Positions 27,801 to 40,457 of a stretch of DNA of 64,000 bases are shown one piece after another. Origin of the DNA: Humulus lupulus. Lineage: Eukaryota > Streptophyta > Magnoliopsida > Rosales > Cannabaceae. Position 1 is the stretch's first letter. The number at the start of each line of letters is the position of its first letter. Made by a program: the position numbers and the translations under genes. The notes beneath the pieces are model-generated. The model was not told the origin of the DNA and did no database searches. It worked only from the letters and a program-made list of their open reading frames with translations. The stretch covers positions 92,983,018 through 93,047,017 of the forward strand of contig NC_084794.1 of NCBI RefSeq assembly GCF_963169125.1, given 5' to 3'.

Positions 27801-28409
27801 TACTAATTTTTAGTCTCACTTCTCATCTTTTCTCTCTATAGTTTTTATGAGAATGTGTAGCATAATAGGCTAACCTTCTTAGGAATGTTAGGATGATCTT
27901 ATATGCACTATGAATTTGTTTGGTATTTTTTATTCACCATGTGCTTCAAATTTATATATTTAAGTAATTTATGTTCTTTCATCTTTGTTTCTTGATCTTA
28001 TTATCTTTATTAAATTTACTAATATTATATAGATCTAGTCATGCTATTTCTATGTATTATCAAATTAGTAAAAATAATAAAGATAATATATTTATCATTT
28101 TCTCCATCACATTCATATATATTTACTTTTGCTAAAACTATATAGAATTAATCATGTTCTTTCTATGTATTTTATAAATAGTAAAAGTAATATTTGTGTT
28201 ATGTTTTATGCCCAATCTTTTATTGTATTATTGGCAATGGTATAGTGTCATTTTTGGATTTCTCATAATATGCATCCCATCCTTCCATCGTAAAGAATAT
28301 TAACCACTCAAATACATTTTTGTGAAATATATTTGTGCTTCAATGTTAAATCTTCCAAATGAATAGTTGGGATGTAAACTTTTTATTTGTGTAGTTATGT
28401 TAATCAAAT
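24861..28409. other. Uncharacterised LTR-like, AT-rich DNA
   Basis: No convincing gene. 25010-25180 has clustered GC-rich words (GTGGCGCAACGCTGGTG, GTGCTGCGAC) and 26380-26560 has ACGACCAAGGTCGT and CACAGCTAGGTGG, like the palindrome clusters in the long LTRs elsewhere. The block at 25680-25760 has the 'ctcttacctagctgcaaggc' layout seen inside the L1 family LTRs, so 24890-26800 may be a diverged long LTR. TGTGTCCTTAAAGC at about 26818 resembles the start of the LTRs at 35312 and 49233. The 72-codon frame at 25560-25778 has no recognisable product. Confidence 0.45.
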
Positions 28410-28414
28410 ATCCA

Positions 28415-29173
28415 TGTTGTACCCTAACAATTAGCACGAGTTTAATCACTCAGCTCGGGGCGCAGCTGACAGATGGATATGTGGAATAGCAGCCAAGTAG
28501 AACCTCTGGTTAACAATCATGTGAGCAGCTCGAGTTGGGACTCGACAACACGACCTACAGGTTATTATCATATCGCCTTTTAGGATAACAATCCAATTCG
28601 AGACTTATAAATGGCCAGATCCACCTTTGGGCGCTCTGAGTTTAGTCCAAGCTAAGGTTCAGATAATCTTTGATCACCAGCTCGGATGAGATATTCAGCT
28701 CATGGAAACCTGGTCAGAATGCATACTGAAGGATCCCAAAAGACTTGGAGGCTCCTATACGCTCATTAATGCCCAAGTTGTATTGCATATCTATCATTTA
28801 TTATCCAAGATAGCAGGAGTATATTATATTATGTTATCAAATCATTTCCCAATGTAAATGGGAATAATCTGTATTAAATGTATACCTTATTTATTCACGC
28901 GGTTACCCAAACTTGTCTAGGAAATTCCCCTATAAATATCAAGGATAATGGACAGGGAAGGGGGACGACCTTTTTGTATTACTAAAACTCTGCAGAAATT
29001 GTGAGAGAAAAGCAATAATACAGTCTCGTGGACTAGGTGGATTTTAACCACTAAACCATGTAAAAGTTGTGTGTGTACGAAAGGGTTCTTATTATTTCGT
29101 TACGGTTTACAAACAAGCACTAATATCCTTATTAGATTTCTTAATCTACTGTTGGTGAAAAACCGTGTGACGA
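28415..29173 (+). repeat. 5' LTR of Tat-like element
   Basis: 759 bp, TGTTGTACC start. TATAAATA at 28931-28938 follows CCCC and would be the promoter. The end is mutated (GTGACGA where the partner has GTCAACA). Confidence 0.92.
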
Positions 29174-29199
29174 CCCACAGACAAAAGACCTTTGATCAG

Positions 29200-29532
29200 G
29201 ATCATAACCACGAGTTGCTTAGTGCATCCCTCGATCTAATCGAAGAAAAATGAGAGGCGTCACAATTACAGCTCGCCCATTATCAACAGAAGATCACTCA
29301 TTATTTCAATTCTAAGGTTAAGGGACACAGAGTCGGATTAGGTGATCTGGTTCTCCGAATGGTCTTTTTAGCAAGTAAAGATCCCAAGGATGATGTGTTA
29401 GGGTCGAACTGGGAAGGACCATATCAGATCATGGAGATCCTACGCGAAGGAACTTTCAAGCTAGCCCGACTAAGTGGAGAAATAGTCCCACGGACCTGGA
29501 ATACCCTACACTTAAAAAAGTATTATCAATAG
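29200..29532 (+). pseudogene. Gypsy integrase C-terminal fragment
   Basis: Translation of one frame gives NHELLSASLDLIEEK, a stop (TGA), then EASQLQLAHYQQKI, the VGLGDLVLRMV motif, LGSNWEGPYQIMEIL, GTFKLARLSGE and finally WNTLHLKKYYQ before a stop. This is the tail of Ty3/gypsy integrase, where a GDLVLR strand and a W-E-G-P-Y strand form the C-terminal DNA-binding fold. It lies only about 30 bp after the 5' LTR, so a deletion has removed everything upstream. The in-frame TGA shows the fragment is not functional. Confidence 0.88.
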
Positions 29533-29861
29533 TTTTGTTGTCTTTAATGTTTTCAGAATTACCTTTTATGTAAGGTTTATTTATAAAATCCATTTTAGTT
29601 TAATAATAGTTGGACTATTAAGTAATCAATTTTATCATTTTATTATCACGAGCTCACTCTGTAAAAGTAACCAAGAACATTTATATGTTCTAGTTGCTTG
29701 GGGGTCACATAACCGAAGAGAGCTTTTAAGAGAGTTCAGCTTATTCGGATAAAGATTAAAACTTAGAGTTTGGAAAAATTGATTATTCAAAGGCTTTTTA
29801 AAGCTCGAATTTTCAAAATTCTGAACGCGAACTAAGTTTGAGAAATCTCTAAAAGTAAAAC

Positions 29862-30120
29862 CACTGGATACGACCAGGTTCAAGGCCTAATTCCTAACAG
29901 GTAACAGTTATTAAGCCTATTAAAACCCCTGGATAGGACTAGGTCTGAGCCTGATTCCTAACAGGTATAAAAGCTATTAAGCCTATTAAAACCCTTGGAT
30001 ACGACCAGGTCTGAGGCCTGATTCCTAACAGGTACAATGTTATTAAGCTTATTAAAAACCCCTGGATGCGACCAGGTCCATGGCCTGATTCTTAACAGGT
30101 ATGACGCAATTAAGCGAGCA
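29862..30120 (+). repeat. About 65-bp tandem repeat, four copies
   Basis: Units start with (C/T)TGGATA/GCGACCAGGT at 29864, 29929, 29995 and 30062 (spacing 65, 66, 67). Each contains GGCCTGATTCCTAACAGGTA or a close variant and TTATTAAGCCTATTAAAA. Tandem repeats between pol and the 3' LTR are known in Tat-lineage gypsy elements and can seed satellites. Confidence 0.93.
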
Positions 30121-30479
30121 AAATCTTGGATACAACTAAGATATCAATAAAATCTATCCCGATTTAAAGTCAACCCCTAAGATTTCGAATGTACAAGAAT
30201 CTAAGGATTCACGAGCATGAGAAAATAATAGATTGAGGGGAACACAAATAACTCACAAGTTAGATACATATTAAAAAATATATTGTCATCTCGAGGAGAA
30301 AAAACCTCAACCTGAGCCTGAAGGCAATTGTTTTGGTCCCAAGGGACTTAATTATAGAAACATAAAGATAAAAATAAAAATAATAAATCACTGGGGTCCA
30401 TCGACTTGCACAAGAGAGGTCACCTCCTCGCCATCTCCCTCAACAGCTTCAGAAGCTTCGACAGTCTCCGAGGGATCTT

Positions 30480-33125
30480 GTGAGAATCAAATCTTGAACT
30501 TGGCAAAATATGGTTCCCATAACTCAGGTTGCATAAAAGAGAAGTTCTCATTCTGGTTGAAAGCCCAGCAACGGTAAATCATCTCCTCCATTTGAGTTGA
30601 TGACTCCACAACTTCCTCTTTGGCCTTGGCCTCGACCTCGTCAAGCTTCTTTTTTAGCCCTTCATTTTCGGCCAGCAGCTGGTCCATGTGACGACTCACC
30701 TCCACAACCTGATCCTTGGCAATCTGCTCGCCTTCCTGGGAGGCAGTTAGGGTGGCCTTTGCAGATCGCTCGCTCTCCTGGGAAGAAACCAAGGCGGCTT
30801 TGGCGGTCTGTTCGTCCCCTTGAATGGCGTTCAGGGCGGCTCGGAGATCCTCCTCCCTAGCTTTAACCTGAGCAATTCCTTGGAATTGAGCCAGGACAGA
30901 TTACAAAAGGATAAGGCAAGTCAGTAATAGTTAAAAAAAAAAACTAAGGAGAAAAGAAAAAGAAAAATTAGAAGAATGAGAACTCACAGTAAGGTTCATC
31001 CCCATAGCAGACTCGAGGACGTCCTCAGGAGTACGATCCTCCATAGCCCTCAAGTCTTTGGAATTGGCTTTGTAGGCATGACCAACCATATGGCTCGCCA
31101 TCTCATACACAGTACCCCAAAACGCCTCAAGGATCTTGGCCAGGTCAAGTAATTTGATTGGGATCTAGACGGTGGGAGCCTCGCCTTGGATCACTTGAGG
31201 AATTGAGGGAGGTACATGCCGAGGAAGAGGAGGCAGAGCTTAGTGAACTGTGATAGTTGTTACTGGAGCTGGGGGGAGGTTCTTTTGTGGCTGCTCTCAG
31301 GTGGAGCTGACACCTTTGTCTTTAGCTGGAGACTTGGTGGAAGCCCTAGTCTTGGGAGTTTGTTTCTTTGTTAGTCTGGCCCTCTTCACCACAGGACCAG
31401 CTCCGGCCCCGCCGACCTTAAAAGCACCCCTCAAACCCGAGGCATCTAGCAACTCCATCTCTTCACCTAAAAAAAAGAAGGAGCAGAAGATTCAGACATA
31501 AGAAATAATTAGTCGAAGTAATGTAAAGACAAGAAAAAGGTCAAGAACCCTACTCTCCAAGCTAGGGGAGGAATCTACTATGATCAGCTCGGGGTTATGG
31601 ACGGGGCTAGGCACAACTTCTAACTCTTGGATTAGTGGAGGTGGGGGAGAATCTAAAATTATCACCTCTTGGATCCTAGGGGGTTCAAGTCCTTCTTCGG
31701 GGCTGGATTCATCTACCTACTGCTTAAAACCAGGGGCATATACACCCTGATGTAAGGAAGGCCAAGTCCTATGGTTTGTTCCATACTCTTCAAAAAGGTG
31801 GACCTAAAATTGAGTGTTGTCAACCACAATGGTACCTTTGGGGCAGCTGTGGTTATAGCATACCACCAAATGGTCCACACACTGAAGGAGGGTTGTGTTT
31901 AGGTCCAGGTCGGTAGGATGACGACTAATGAGCTGGTTAGGGTTGAAGCAAATTAGCCTAAAACTGGCAGCAACCCGATCTAACTCTCGATATGGGTTAC
32001 CTTGGGCGGAGGGGTCGGCTGCTGCCCCGGACGCAACTTGCTCTAGATCAGGTCCTTAATTGTCTTCAGGAGCTCACCTTTTACGCACCAGCGGTGCCAC
32101 GTCTTCTTCCTCCTCGATGTCTTCATTGGCTGGCAATGCTTCTTGAGGAGGGGGGAGTTCAGGGATGACAGGAAGAGGGGCTTGGGTCCTGAGAGCCAGA
32201 GTCTGGCCCTTGCTGATCAGGTTGCAAGCCACCATGGTGGCATCGTTTACAACCTGACAGAAGTCTTTCTCCCTTGGAGGAAGACTAGACAAAGTCTCAT
32301 ATTGAACCCCAAGGGTCTCAGACTGTCCTGTCCTTGCAAATATAGCTGCACAAGGAAAGAGCTCAGTTAGAATACTTAAACAAAAAAAAAAAAAGATGTG
32401 TGAAAGTGATAAAAAAGTTCACGTGCTGAATTCATAAAGACAGAAGACTTATGAGGGCGGTTGAAGTATCGGTGCTCACAGTTCTTGAACCCATTTGACA
32501 TAAAGAACAAGTATTTATAGTCTTTTGGGTGGCTTGGGAGGTCGATGACAGAGGCTGAGTTGGGAAAATGAGTGAGGTAGTAGAAACTATCACCTCGCCC
32601 CTTCTGGTCGAGACTAGCCTTGAGGCAGAAGAAAAACATAATGTCTGTCGGAGTGGGGACCTCCCACTCGTGCCTCAGAAACAAATAATTTAACCCCGCC
32701 AAAAGTCGATATGAGTTTGGCAGGAGCTAGAACAGAGCCAGTCTAACATAGTTCAGGAAATCTATGAAGTACTAGTCTAGTGGAAAATCTACTGCCTTCA
32801 GGCGCACATCACTCCACGCCCCATAGTCATCTTGGAAAGGGGCACAACTCTGTTCTCCTTCCAATGGAGGTCAGGCCTAGAGGCCATCAACTTTCATCTC
32901 AATCCCATGACTCAGCAGGATCTTGTTAACTTTCCCTTGAGATGTTATCCAGGACACTATGTGCTTGGCCTCAAAGAATGCGTTGGGGTCGACAACGAGT
33001 TCCCTCTCCACCACAGGGCCAAAGTGAGGAATTGGAGAGTCAGACGCGACCTGCTTGCCCTTATTCTTGCTCTGAGCAGAGGAGCTCACGGTGTTTTTCT
33101 TTGGGGGGGGGGGGGGGGGGGGCAT
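30480..33125 (-). pseudogene. Antisense ORF of Tat-like element, middle copy
   Basis: Minus-strand pieces: ATG at 33125 followed by a poly-proline run (from a G20 tract on the plus strand) and SWITSQGKVNKILLSHGIEM; 32850-32420 with YFIDFLNYVRLAL, then KGRGDSFYYLTHFPNSASV and LPSHPKDYKYLFFMSNGFK; a likely acceptor at 32345 opening an exon with LGVQYETLSSLPPREKDF; and 30792-30487, a heptad-like stretch (LLAENEGLKKKLDEVEAK) suggestive of a coiled coil. The central part aligns with the antisense ORFs at both window ends (GDEFYYLSSYP, LPNHPPDFKKAFF). Several stops (for example near 32870 and 32780) make it non-functional. Exon ends other than 32345 are not assigned. Confidence 0.7.
33103..33122. 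repeat. G20 homopolymer
   Basis: Twenty consecutive G on the plus strand, immediately inside the ATG of the antisense ORF, where they read as proline codons. A shorter G run lies at about 21895-21909 in SNAPC3 intron 1. Confidence 0.9.
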
Positions 33126-34128
33126 GATTTAGCTCGCTTGATGACAAAATCGCCTATTAGTGGTGACCTAAGACAATTACTAGCTGCGATGTTATAGGTA
33201 CGAAGACACGATGGTTTAAGTGGTTTACTTTTGGGATCTAAAATTTACACTAGCTAAGGTGTGTTCAAGCCCCAACACGTGTTTCCATGCGTGGTCCTAG
33301 GCCACATGCTTTGATTTCGTGAAATTCCTTGATACTTTGGGGTTTGTGTGTCAGACTCGTTAGACGCACTACTTTTCTTTTGAAAGCGATTTAATGCAAA
33401 ACCGCCTAAGTAATTGTGACCCTTAAGCTACCCAGAACCAAACCTAAAACTCTTTCAATTTCTACATCCAAACAGGTATTCTAGTAGATTTACCAGTAGT
33501 GTTTTCTTTGTAAAACCCAAAAAATTTGCTCAGTTTTATGAGAACCTTATTTCTACGCGAGCCTGGTCTCGTTCATTTAGCCTAAACTGAACCTTATTTC
33601 CTATTTACACTCAGACGTAGCCTAAACGATATTGAGCAAAGAGCATTTTTTGAAGTAAAAAACTCACTGGAAAATAAAGAATTGAAAGATTCAAACCAGG
33701 TGAGGAAATACTTACATATTGTATGTTCGTTCAAAGAAGATGATGATATGTCCACAGGAAGCTCCTTGAAAGCTTCTGCAAGTCTGAAAGGCGATGAAGG
33801 TTTTTGGGGAGAGTTTGAGAGAAAAAGGGAAACTTTGTTTTTGAAAAGAAAGTTTTTGAATGCAAAGGTCGTGAGGTTCAGGTCTGATCACCCTATTTAT
33901 ACATAAACTATGGGAATTAATTCGGGCCATTCGATTGTACAACAGTAAAAATTTGACAGGACAGTTGTCATAGTCCCCGAAACCCAAACGGACGCCAATT
34001 ACAAACAGCCACATCTCCAGTACTTGAGTAGTAGGCAAGCACGATTTTACATGGCAGAAGCCTAAAAGCCCCTACGAAGCATGTCAGAAAGTGACGACAT
34101 CAAGCACGAGCAGAACTTGGGGGGAAAA

Positions 34129-34886
34129 TGTTGTACTGTAAAAATTAGCACGAGTTTAATCACCCAGCTCGGGGAGTAGCTGGCAGATGGATACGTGGAA
34201 AAGTAGCCAAGTAGAACCTCTGGTTAACAATCATGTGATCAGCTCAAGTTGGGACCTGACAACACGATCTACAGGTTATTATTAGATCGCCTCTTAGGAT
34301 AACAATCCAATTTGAGACCTATAAATGGCCAGATCCACCTTTGGGTGCTCCGAGTTTAGTCCGAGCTAAGGTTCAGATAATATTTGATCACCAACTCAGA
34401 TGAGATATTTAGCTCGTGGAAAGCTGGTCAGAATGCATACTGAAGAATCCCAAGAGACTTGGAGACTCCTATACACTCATTAATGCCCAAGCCGTATTGC
34501 ATATCTATCATTTATTATCCGAGATAGCAGGATTATATTCTATTTTGTTATCAAACTATATCCCAATGTAAATGGGAATAATCTGTATTGAATATATACC
34601 TTATTTATTCACGTGGTTACCCAAACATATCCAGGAAATTCCCCTATAAATATCAGGGATAATGGACATGGAATGGGACGACCTTTTTGTATTACTGGAA
34701 CTCTACATAAATTGTGAGAGAAAAGCAATAATACTGTCTCGTGGACTAGGTGGATTTTAACCACTGAACCACATAAAAGTTGTGTGCGTACGAAAGGGTT
34801 CTTATTATTTCATTACGGTTTACAAATAAGCACTAATATCCTTATTATATTTCTTAATCTACTGTTGGTGAAAAACCACGTCAACA
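34129..34886 (+). repeat. 3' LTR of Tat-like element
   Basis: 758 bp partner of 28415-29173; TATAAATA at 34645-34652; ends CGTCAACA then the ATCCA duplication. Confidence 0.92.
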
Positions 34887-34891
34887 ATCCA

Positions 34892-35311
34892 AATAATTAA
34901 GTATTGCATATATGCGACTCTTGATCCTTCCTACTTGTTACATTTTGTTATATCACATATTTATCTTCTCTGTATTTGTAATTTTTAAATCTCAAAAACA
35001 AAACAAAAAAATAGTACTTGTTATCTTGTTCTCACATTATTTATCTCTTAACTCTATTTATTATTAACTTTTTTTCTTTACCTCCTTGTGGAAATGACCA
35101 CCCGATCTATACTACGACTACCGCTAGTGAAAGTCACATTTGGGCATTAATTAACAATCTATCCGGATAGTTATGTGTAGTTGACACATGGATATAGGGG
35201 TGTCTTATACAATATAGATTGTATAAGACTAACGATACAGTGAAAGAAATAAATTCTAATAATCTCTGTTAAAATATAGAAGTTCGTCATTCATCACTCG
35301 ATGGTCATTTG
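34892..35311. other. AT-rich remnant between nested elements
   Basis: No gene. The stretch CTCCTTGTGGAAATGACCACC resembles sequence often found next to gypsy LTRs, so this is probably host-element debris into which both neighbours inserted. Confidence 0.4.
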
Positions 35312-35806
35312 TGTTGGGTTTTATGCCCTTATAAAACCATGTCGGACATGTAACACAATTTTAGATTGTCAATAAAAGAAGTATAAATTATTTAGTTTGA
35401 CAATCGTGTTGCTTGCTTGTTTTATTACATGATTATTGGAATAATACAAACATTTAAAAAAATCACGAACATATAAATAACTACAATTATAGTGACTAGG
35501 TCACAGTGGATTATAATTATAATAATATGTTCAAAAGAATGAGTCCTAAGATTAAGTCAATGCATTGGATTTTCACTAAACTTGTAATCTACGATATGAT
35601 CTACTTACACATTCGGGGTGTGATGTCTTATCCAATGCATTGACCAAGCAGATAAGATCGGATGTATTTTGTTACATTGGACTGGACAGATGTTGATTAT
35701 TGATAAGATAAGTATCATTATTATCTAGTCTAATCTAATCATATCACATTGTTGACCATATGTCAATTCAATCTTAATTCTGAGTAATTAATATTATGCT
35801 AATTGT

Positions 35807-36910
35807 TGTTAGGAAAAATAGTCTTTGAATCAATGGAAATGGTAAGAAAATACAACTCTATGCAATATATTACAACTAAATAATGATTGATTAAAAAGAG
35901 TGTTACAACTCTATAACTGAAAATACAAATAAAAGGAGAAGGAGATGTAAGATGTAGAAATAGAAATAGAAAGTACAACTCTATTACAAAAGATACAAAT
36001 AAACTAGAAGTGTTTGAACAAAGGAAATAAAAGAATTACAACTCTTAAACAAAAGTACAAGTAAATAGAACAAGAAGAAAAGCAATAGAAGAAAATAAGA
36101 ACAAGAATAAAAACAATAAACTCTCACTCACACAATCAAAGTGAAGAGTGTTGGGGATCACCGACTTGAACAAGGTTTGAAACCTTTGTCCAAAAGCTTA
36201 TTTCCCCCCAACTCAAGCACTAAGGGATCTCTCACAGATTTTGGAAACGCTTTCTGGAATAATCAAGCCTCAAGGTGTTTTCAAGCCAAGTGCTCTAATG
36301 GATAGAAAAGTTGTGTCTTTCAAGTGAGCAATAGGCTCCTATTTATAGAGTTTAGAGAAGCCCTTTGAATTTCAAATTCCACAAACCCCCATGGTTGTTA
36401 CCAATGATAAATTGGATGTTTATGGAATTAAAAGTGAGATTTGGGAGTTATTTGGGTTTTTGGAGCCGTTCAACACAATTTGGACAAAACTAAAAATTGG
36501 TTAGTTTTTGGCCTGTGGCCGCAGCCACTGCTCTCTGTCCCATAGGCCGCGGCCACTGACCATTTTCAGCACAAAAATTTGTGTTATTTTTCCAAACGGT
36601 TCCAAACCCTCCCAAATGATTTTGTAACCCCCAAAACCCATTATTGTGGTTAAAATCATATCTCTAATAGCCATTTCACATATGGCTTTATGAAATTCAT
36701 CTCAATATTGTGTAACACCAAATTTACACAATAAAGGGTAATATTTGGAAGTTACAAATTTGTAGTTGAATTTGTAACACCAAATATGTTACATATTTGG
36801 ATATTTCTCATATATCTAAATATTGTAACTCTCTATTATATGTTACAATATGTGACACTCTTTGTCACATTTATTTAATCTAAAACATTATATTATAAAA
36901 TAGTATAACA
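35807..36910 (-). repeat. 3' LTR of the copia element
   Basis: 1104 bp, TGTTA...TAACA ends. Contains the GC-rich motif pair GGCCGCAGCC and GGCCGCGGCC at 36517-36554. Confidence 0.93.
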
Positions 36911-37444
36911 TTCCCCCACTTGATTAAATAAGAACTCTCTCTTATAGGAGTCATTGCATTAGTCCATAAAGTAAAGTGTTTTTCAACTTGAACTTTACTA
37001 TAGTGTAATTATCACAAAATTTGTCAAAAATTTGGTTGCACTAGGCATTGAACCATCTTTTCATGATAACAAATCGGTGATAACACACACAAATTTTCAA
37101 TGTTCACTTGAGACCTCTATGTCTCGCTTTGCACCGTTAATGGCCATGTGCACTTTCCATTCATGGACATTCTTGAGAATACTCCCAATTCTCATGAGAG
37201 GCAACACCAACCCTAGGTACATATAGGTAGAATTCTTACAGTATTTTGTTACCAAAAATACTTGTCTTCACAAGACTGAATTCTATTAAAAACCCTTTTG
37301 GTTTTAACCATCAACTTGGTATCACAAGTACTCAATATCATAGATGGGACTTGTTTTGAGTACAACTAATATTCACTTGATTGACTTGTTGTTACCTATT
37401 GAACCTAACACATGTTGAATAACTATTGTTAAGATAGGTTACCA

Positions 37445-38146
37445 TCAATCGTGAATCTCTTTAGGGAGTTTAAGTCCCATCCCTCGAGATGATGTAGCCA
37501 CTAAATCCCTCGTTAGTGGCTTAGTGAAAGGATCCGCCAGATTTTCACTTGTTCTCACATAGGATATTGAGATGACTCCTCTTTGAATCAATTCTTTTAC
37601 ATATCCATGTCTTAGACTAATGTGTCTAGACTTCCCATTATACACTCTGCTGTATGCTCTAGCCAATGTCGCTTGGCTATCACAATGTATCGATATAGTG
37701 GATACATTCTCTTTGATTAGGGGTATCTCTATCAACAGATCCCTTAACCATTTGGCATTTTTGTCGGTAGCAGCTAGAGTTAAAAACTCTGCTTCCATAG
37801 TGGAATGAGATATACAGGTTTGTTTCTTGGAACCCCAAGAGATTGTACCCCCACCAAGTGTAAATACCCAACCAGTTGTGGACAAGTTGTCCCCAAGATT
37901 GGATATCCAGCTTGCATCTGTATGTCCTTCTAAGATTGAAGGAAATTTGGAGTAGTGAAGGCTTAGTCCTTTGGTTTTCTTGAGATAACCTAGGACTCTT
38001 CCAATAGCCTTCCAGTGATTCACACTTGGATTACTTGTAAACCTACTAAGTTTACTCACCGCAAATGCTATATCAGGTCTAGTACATTGAGCAGCGTACA
38101 TTAGACTTCCTATAGCACTAGCGTACTCCAATTGAGCCACCGCTCT
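37445..38146 (-). CDS. Copia pol, RT end and RNase H
   Basis: Continues the RT reading frame after a solo LTR insertion. [24 protein letters not shown] is the usual end of copia RT. RNase H follows with [29 protein letters not shown] (catalytic D and E), [10 protein letters not shown] and [18 protein letters not shown], then [12 protein letters not shown] near the C-terminus. About 230 codons are open with no internal stop. It ends just before the 3' LTR side. The joined pol would need excision of 38147-40457, which solo LTRs do not undergo. Confidence 0.92.
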   Translation of the reverse strand, partial: RAVAQLEYASAIGSLMYAAQCTRPDIAFAVSKLSRFTSNPSVNHWKAIGRVLGYLKKTKGLSLHYSKFPSILEGHTDASWISNLGDNLSTTGWVFTLGGGTISWGSKKQTCISHSTMEAEFLTLAATDKNAKWLRDLLIEIPLIKENVSTISIHCDSQATLARAYSRVYNGKSRHISLRHGYVKELIQRGVISISYVRTSENLADPFTKPLTRDLVATSSRGMGLKLPKEIHD

Positions 38147-40457
38147 TGTAACACCCCGGTTACCCCAGGACCGTTACGGTGAACCGTGAATTTAACTCGC
38201 TACTCGAGTTCTTTGGTAAAAAAACGTGCTTCTAGGTGTTATTAATAGACTAAGGTGGAAAATCAATCAAAAGGAAATGATATATTTTATTTAAAACGTA
38301 AAACTGTTCATGGGCCCATGAAAACATTTACAAGTTATTTACAGCTCAAAATGGTCATTACTGTTTAAATTTATAACCCGCTGACCTAAGCGGCAAAAAT
38401 AGGGTAAACCCCCTAGTTCCTCTGAGAACTCCTTGGCCGTGGTGGTCAAGCGACCGAATATGTACACAGCACCACCTAAGCTCTCCACTCAAGGCTGGGT
38501 GAGCTTTTCTTTCCCTTTACCTGCACCACATAGCACCCATGAGCCAAAGCCCAGCAAGAAAACACAATATAGCATGAATATAATATCAACAATGATCATA
38601 ATAATCATTCAGGACTTTCGGTCCAAAACAGATGAGTGACAGTTGAAAAGTCACTAAGGTGGGTTCCGTTCCCTTTAGCCATGTGACGATAGGGTCACCT
38701 GGGCTTTTACAAATAAGTGATCCTTTCACTAGCTTATCAAGATAGGTGCTCGATGAACTAGTCACCAATATAACCTACCACATGACCATAGAGTCACAAC
38801 CTTGGGATTCTGCTCCCTAGCCATGTGACAAGCAGTCACCTAGGCCTTAGGCTCTGGCTCTGAGTAACAAGTCCTAGACTAGTCAAGCGCTTATAATTTT
38901 CATCGACCTTAGGGTCGGTCCAGCATTAATTCTCCTAGAGTCACTCAACGCTGATATCGATTAGATCTAATCTTTTATCGACCCTGCGTTCAGGACGCAT
39001 ATGCCGTTTCTGACTCTCAGGTCAGTAATATGCGACCAGTGTCATCCCTGACTAATCAGTGTCATACACAAGTAAGTAGGAGTTGTTAAGCATTTAATAT
39101 GCAATCAATGTCCACATTTAATAACCAACATGCCTCAACAACAATCATGCATGTCATATACACAGGGTCCAGTTTTCTTACCTCTGATTCGAGCGAGAGT
39201 TAATATAAGAACGACCATTGAGAACGATCAACCTTTAAGCCCCTTAGCAGTCACCTAGTCATAACCAAATATGGGACACCATCAATAAAATGAATAACAA
39301 AGGTTCCCGAACCAAGATCTAGCCTCCGGGACATCGAATCCCACCAATCTGAGTAGTAGGAACGATCCCGAGGCCTAAAACCAAGTTCCCGAGATCAAAA
39401 CACCCAATTGGCCTCAAAACCACTCAAGAGCCGCGGCCCCTAGCCACACCAGGAGCAAGGCCACGGCACCCACTACCCAGTGCCGCGGCGCCCAGTACGC
39501 CCAAATTTCTCCACCAGCTTCTTCGAGCTTGGGCCGCGGCGCCCAAGAACAGAGCTGCGGCCCCCACCCGAGGACCTGCCATTAACTCGATTTTTCCCAT
39601 TTAAAACCTTCCAAAAACATACCTAAACACTTCCAAATCCAAAAATCAAAGTTCCCAAACATCCCAATGATCCAAAATCATCAAATCCTGAGGCTTAAAT
39701 GAATCAAAAACTCATCGATTCACAAAATCCAATTCAAAGCTCAGAAACTCTAAAAACTTAAAACTTAAAGCTTAGATTACCTTTGATTGGGTTGTTTCTC
39801 GTTAAATCCTTCGGTCAATAAGCTTATAATCTTTCCTAGGATCGCTATGCCTCGATCTTCGCTTGATTTTGACTCCTAGAACTCAAGATTTCTTCGAAAT
39901 TGCCTCGAACGGTAAAAGGAACTAACACGAAGAGAAAAAAGTGTTTTCTAACGTACGGTTCTATCTGACGAGCTACTTCAAGCTTAAGTAACCTCAAATA
40001 AAACCTAGTGCTCGGGGTCCCAAAAACACCCCTGGGGACATAATAGTCAAAACTTCCAGAATTTCCTCCTGATCTCAATAACTCACAATTTATCATCAAA
40101 TAAACATTCTCATTATCCAATATCCCAATAAATGACCCCGTTATGACAAAACCGCTAATTTGTAAAATAAGACCGTCTCATGCCGGATAGCTCGAATATA
40201 TCCCCATAATAATGGGATCTCATCCATAAATCACAATATGCACCAAAATACACAAATATGCCCTCAACGGGCCAAATTACCAAAACACCCCAATAATCAA
40301 ATGCGGACCCACATGCATGCATTTAACATCATATTATAATATAATTCACATAAACATGCATACAATCATTTAATGGCGTAATTAAACAATTATGGCCCTC
40401 CCAACCTACTAATCCAACCATTAAACTGCATTAGGGATTTCGGGGCATTACAGCTCT
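38142..40457 (-). mobile_element. Solo LTR, family L1, inside copia RT
   Basis: LTR 38147-40452 (2306 bp), starting TGTAACACCCC and ending GGGGCATTACA, flanked by GCTCT at 38142-38146 and 40453-40457. Orientation minus, from the inverted 'cacccatgagccaaagc' block shared with 44318-46713. It interrupts the RT frame exactly (KNEGRA | AQLEYAS). No internal region is present, so it arose by LTR-LTR recombination. A cluster of GCCGCGGC-type motifs lies at 39429-39568. The frame at 39845-40120 has no recognisable product. Confidence 0.92.

Larger units (their letters stand above)
28410..34891 (+). mobile_element. Tat-like Ty3/gypsy element, gag-pol mostly deleted
   Basis: Two LTRs (28415-29173, 34129-34886) flank 4.95 kb. 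The 5-bp duplication ATCCA occurs at 28410-28414 and 34887-34891. The LTR ends form TGTTG...CAACA. A purine tract (TTGGGGGGAAAA) ends at 34128. Inside, in order: integrase C-terminus (+), 65-bp tandem repeats, antisense ORF remnants (-). Gag, protease, reverse transcriptase and RNase H are missing, so the copy is non-autonomous. By eye the two LTRs differ at roughly one site in ten over their first 400 bp, which suggests an old insertion. Confidence 0.93.
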
